Assembly (NCBI GenBank): GCA_009787135.1
Contig: WRGP01000106.1
Coordinates: 1-5,677, forward strand
Reading direction: 5' to 3'
DNA length: 5,677 nucleotides
Source of the DNA: Bacillota bacterium
GTDB taxonomy: Bacteria > Bacillota > Clostridia > Christensenellales > Aristaeellaceae
Shown piece by piece: positions 5,140 to 5,677 of the stretch. The stretch's first letter is position 1. Each line of letters opens with the position of its first letter. Below the pieces are notes generated by a model, which made no database searches, was not told the DNA's origin, and saw only the letters and a program-made list of their open reading frames with translations. The position numbers were made by a program, and so were the translations under genes.

Positions 5140-5677
5140 ATGCGGAAATGTTTGATTTGGCTGCTTGTATTCCACCTTCTGCGGGTGGGCGCGGTTGGCC
5201 TGGCGGAGGAAGAAGCAGCCCCCATGGACGAGACCGTTCAGGAAGTTGGGATGGAAGCCTTCACGCCCAGGCGGCGCATGCTGATGCTGCCGGGCAGTAT
5301 TGTAACGGGAAAGACCGTCACGGTTTGCGCGCCGTTTGGCGGCATCCTTTCGGACTATTCCCTTCGAAAGGGCGACTTTGTCTCGGCGGGGGAAACGCTG
5401 TTCACCATCGAAACCACGAAGGTCTGCGCGCCTGTCAGCGGAACGATTGGCTCGCTGGGGGCGCAGGCCGGCGACAGCGCGTCCTACCTGACGGATCAAT
5501 ACGGCGCGGTGCTGTATCTTGAGCCGGAAAACCGGTTTGTCGTCCAAACGGATACCAAGGAGGCCTACGGGACGGACGAGAACCTTTTCATCCACGTGGG
5601 GGAGAGCGTGTATATCGGCAGCCGGGCCAGCGCCGACAGGGTGGGCGAGGGTTTTGTTTCCGCCGTAAACGGAAAGT
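5140..5677 (+). CDS. Secreted biotin/lipoyl-like adaptor protein (HlyD/MacA-type membrane fusion), 3' end cut off
   Basis: The first 179 residues are visible; the frame runs out of the window. Residues 1-22 look like a signal peptide or N-terminal anchor (RKCLIWLLVFHLLRVGAVGLA|EE). Residues about 55-115 form a lipoyl-like fold made of two half-motifs: VCAPFGGIL...LRKGDFVSAGETLFTIE (62-91) and VCAPVSGTIGSLGAQAGD (95-112). In classical HlyD/MacA adaptors a long coiled-coil hairpin separates the halves; here only about three residues (TTK) do, so the hairpin is missing. Residues from about 130 (NRFVVQTDTKEAY...LFIHVGESVYIGS) resemble the following beta-barrel domain. K94 in ETTKV recalls the modified lysine of true lipoyl/biotinyl domains, but the spacing to the next Pro-x-x-Gly is shorter than in those, so a modified carrier is less likely. 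Position after a two-component system suggests an ABC efflux or peptide transporter next, outside the window. Family fairly sure, substrate unknown. Confidence 0.8.
   Translation, partial: MRKCLIWLLVFHLLRVGAVGLAEEEAAPMDETVQEVGMEAFTPRRRMLMLPGSIVTGKTVTVCAPFGGILSDYSLRKGDFVSAGETLFTIETTKVCAPVSGTIGSLGAQAGDSASYLTDQYGAVLYLEPENRFVVQTDTKEAYGTDENLFIHVGESVYIGSRASADRVGEGFVSAVNGK

Noticed and set aside
5413..5451. True lipoylated or biotinylated carrier domain in the adaptor (lysine in ETTKV)
   Set aside because: The distance from the lysine to the following Pro-x-x-Gly is shorter than in modified carriers, and the signal peptide and barrel-like continuation fit a secreted membrane-fusion protein better.
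4663..5595. A 310-codon open frame on the - strand
   Set aside because: It crosses the end of the histidine kinase and the adaptor, both with clear motifs on the + strand. The antisense product shows no recognisable domain.

Overview
The window reads as a piece of a fairly GC-rich chromosome (about 60% by eye) from a Clostridia-type Firmicute. This rests on strong AAGGAGG-type ribosome binding sites, an OmpR-type regulator with Clostridia-like wording, and secreted proteins of Gram-positive style. No marker gene fixes the lineage, so the placement is an inference. All five coding regions lie on the + strand and cover most of the window.

Layout: (1) positions 2-292, the C-terminal end of an unidentified membrane protein; (2) 328-2676, a 782-residue secreted protein that appears to join an N-terminal beta-propeller-like half to a C-terminal ABC-type extracellular solute-binding half; (3) 2677-2806, a spacer made of consecutive inverted repeats, the last of which pairs with the ribosome binding site of the next gene; (4) 2807-3481, an OmpR/PhoB-family response regulator; (5) 3482-3705, a 224-base spacer with three consecutive hairpins; (6) 3706-5103, a membrane sensor histidine kinase with no full HAMP domain; (7) 5140-5677 (cut by the window end), a secreted biotin/lipoyl-like membrane-fusion or periplasmic-adaptor protein of the HlyD/MacA type.

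The simplest functional reading is a signalling and envelope-transport locus. The kinase and regulator form a two-component pair. The adaptor just downstream of the kinase would usually be followed by an ABC transporter (MacB-like), outside this window. The propeller/solute-binding fusion upstream could be a ligand-capturing accessory protein, but no cognate ABC permease is visible, so its link to the two-component system is only by position. The most unusual items are the domain fusion and the two hairpin-rich spacers on either side of the regulator, which split a regulator-kinase pair that is normally tightly coupled. No tRNA, rRNA, CRISPR array, insertion sequence or convincing sigma-70 promoter was seen.
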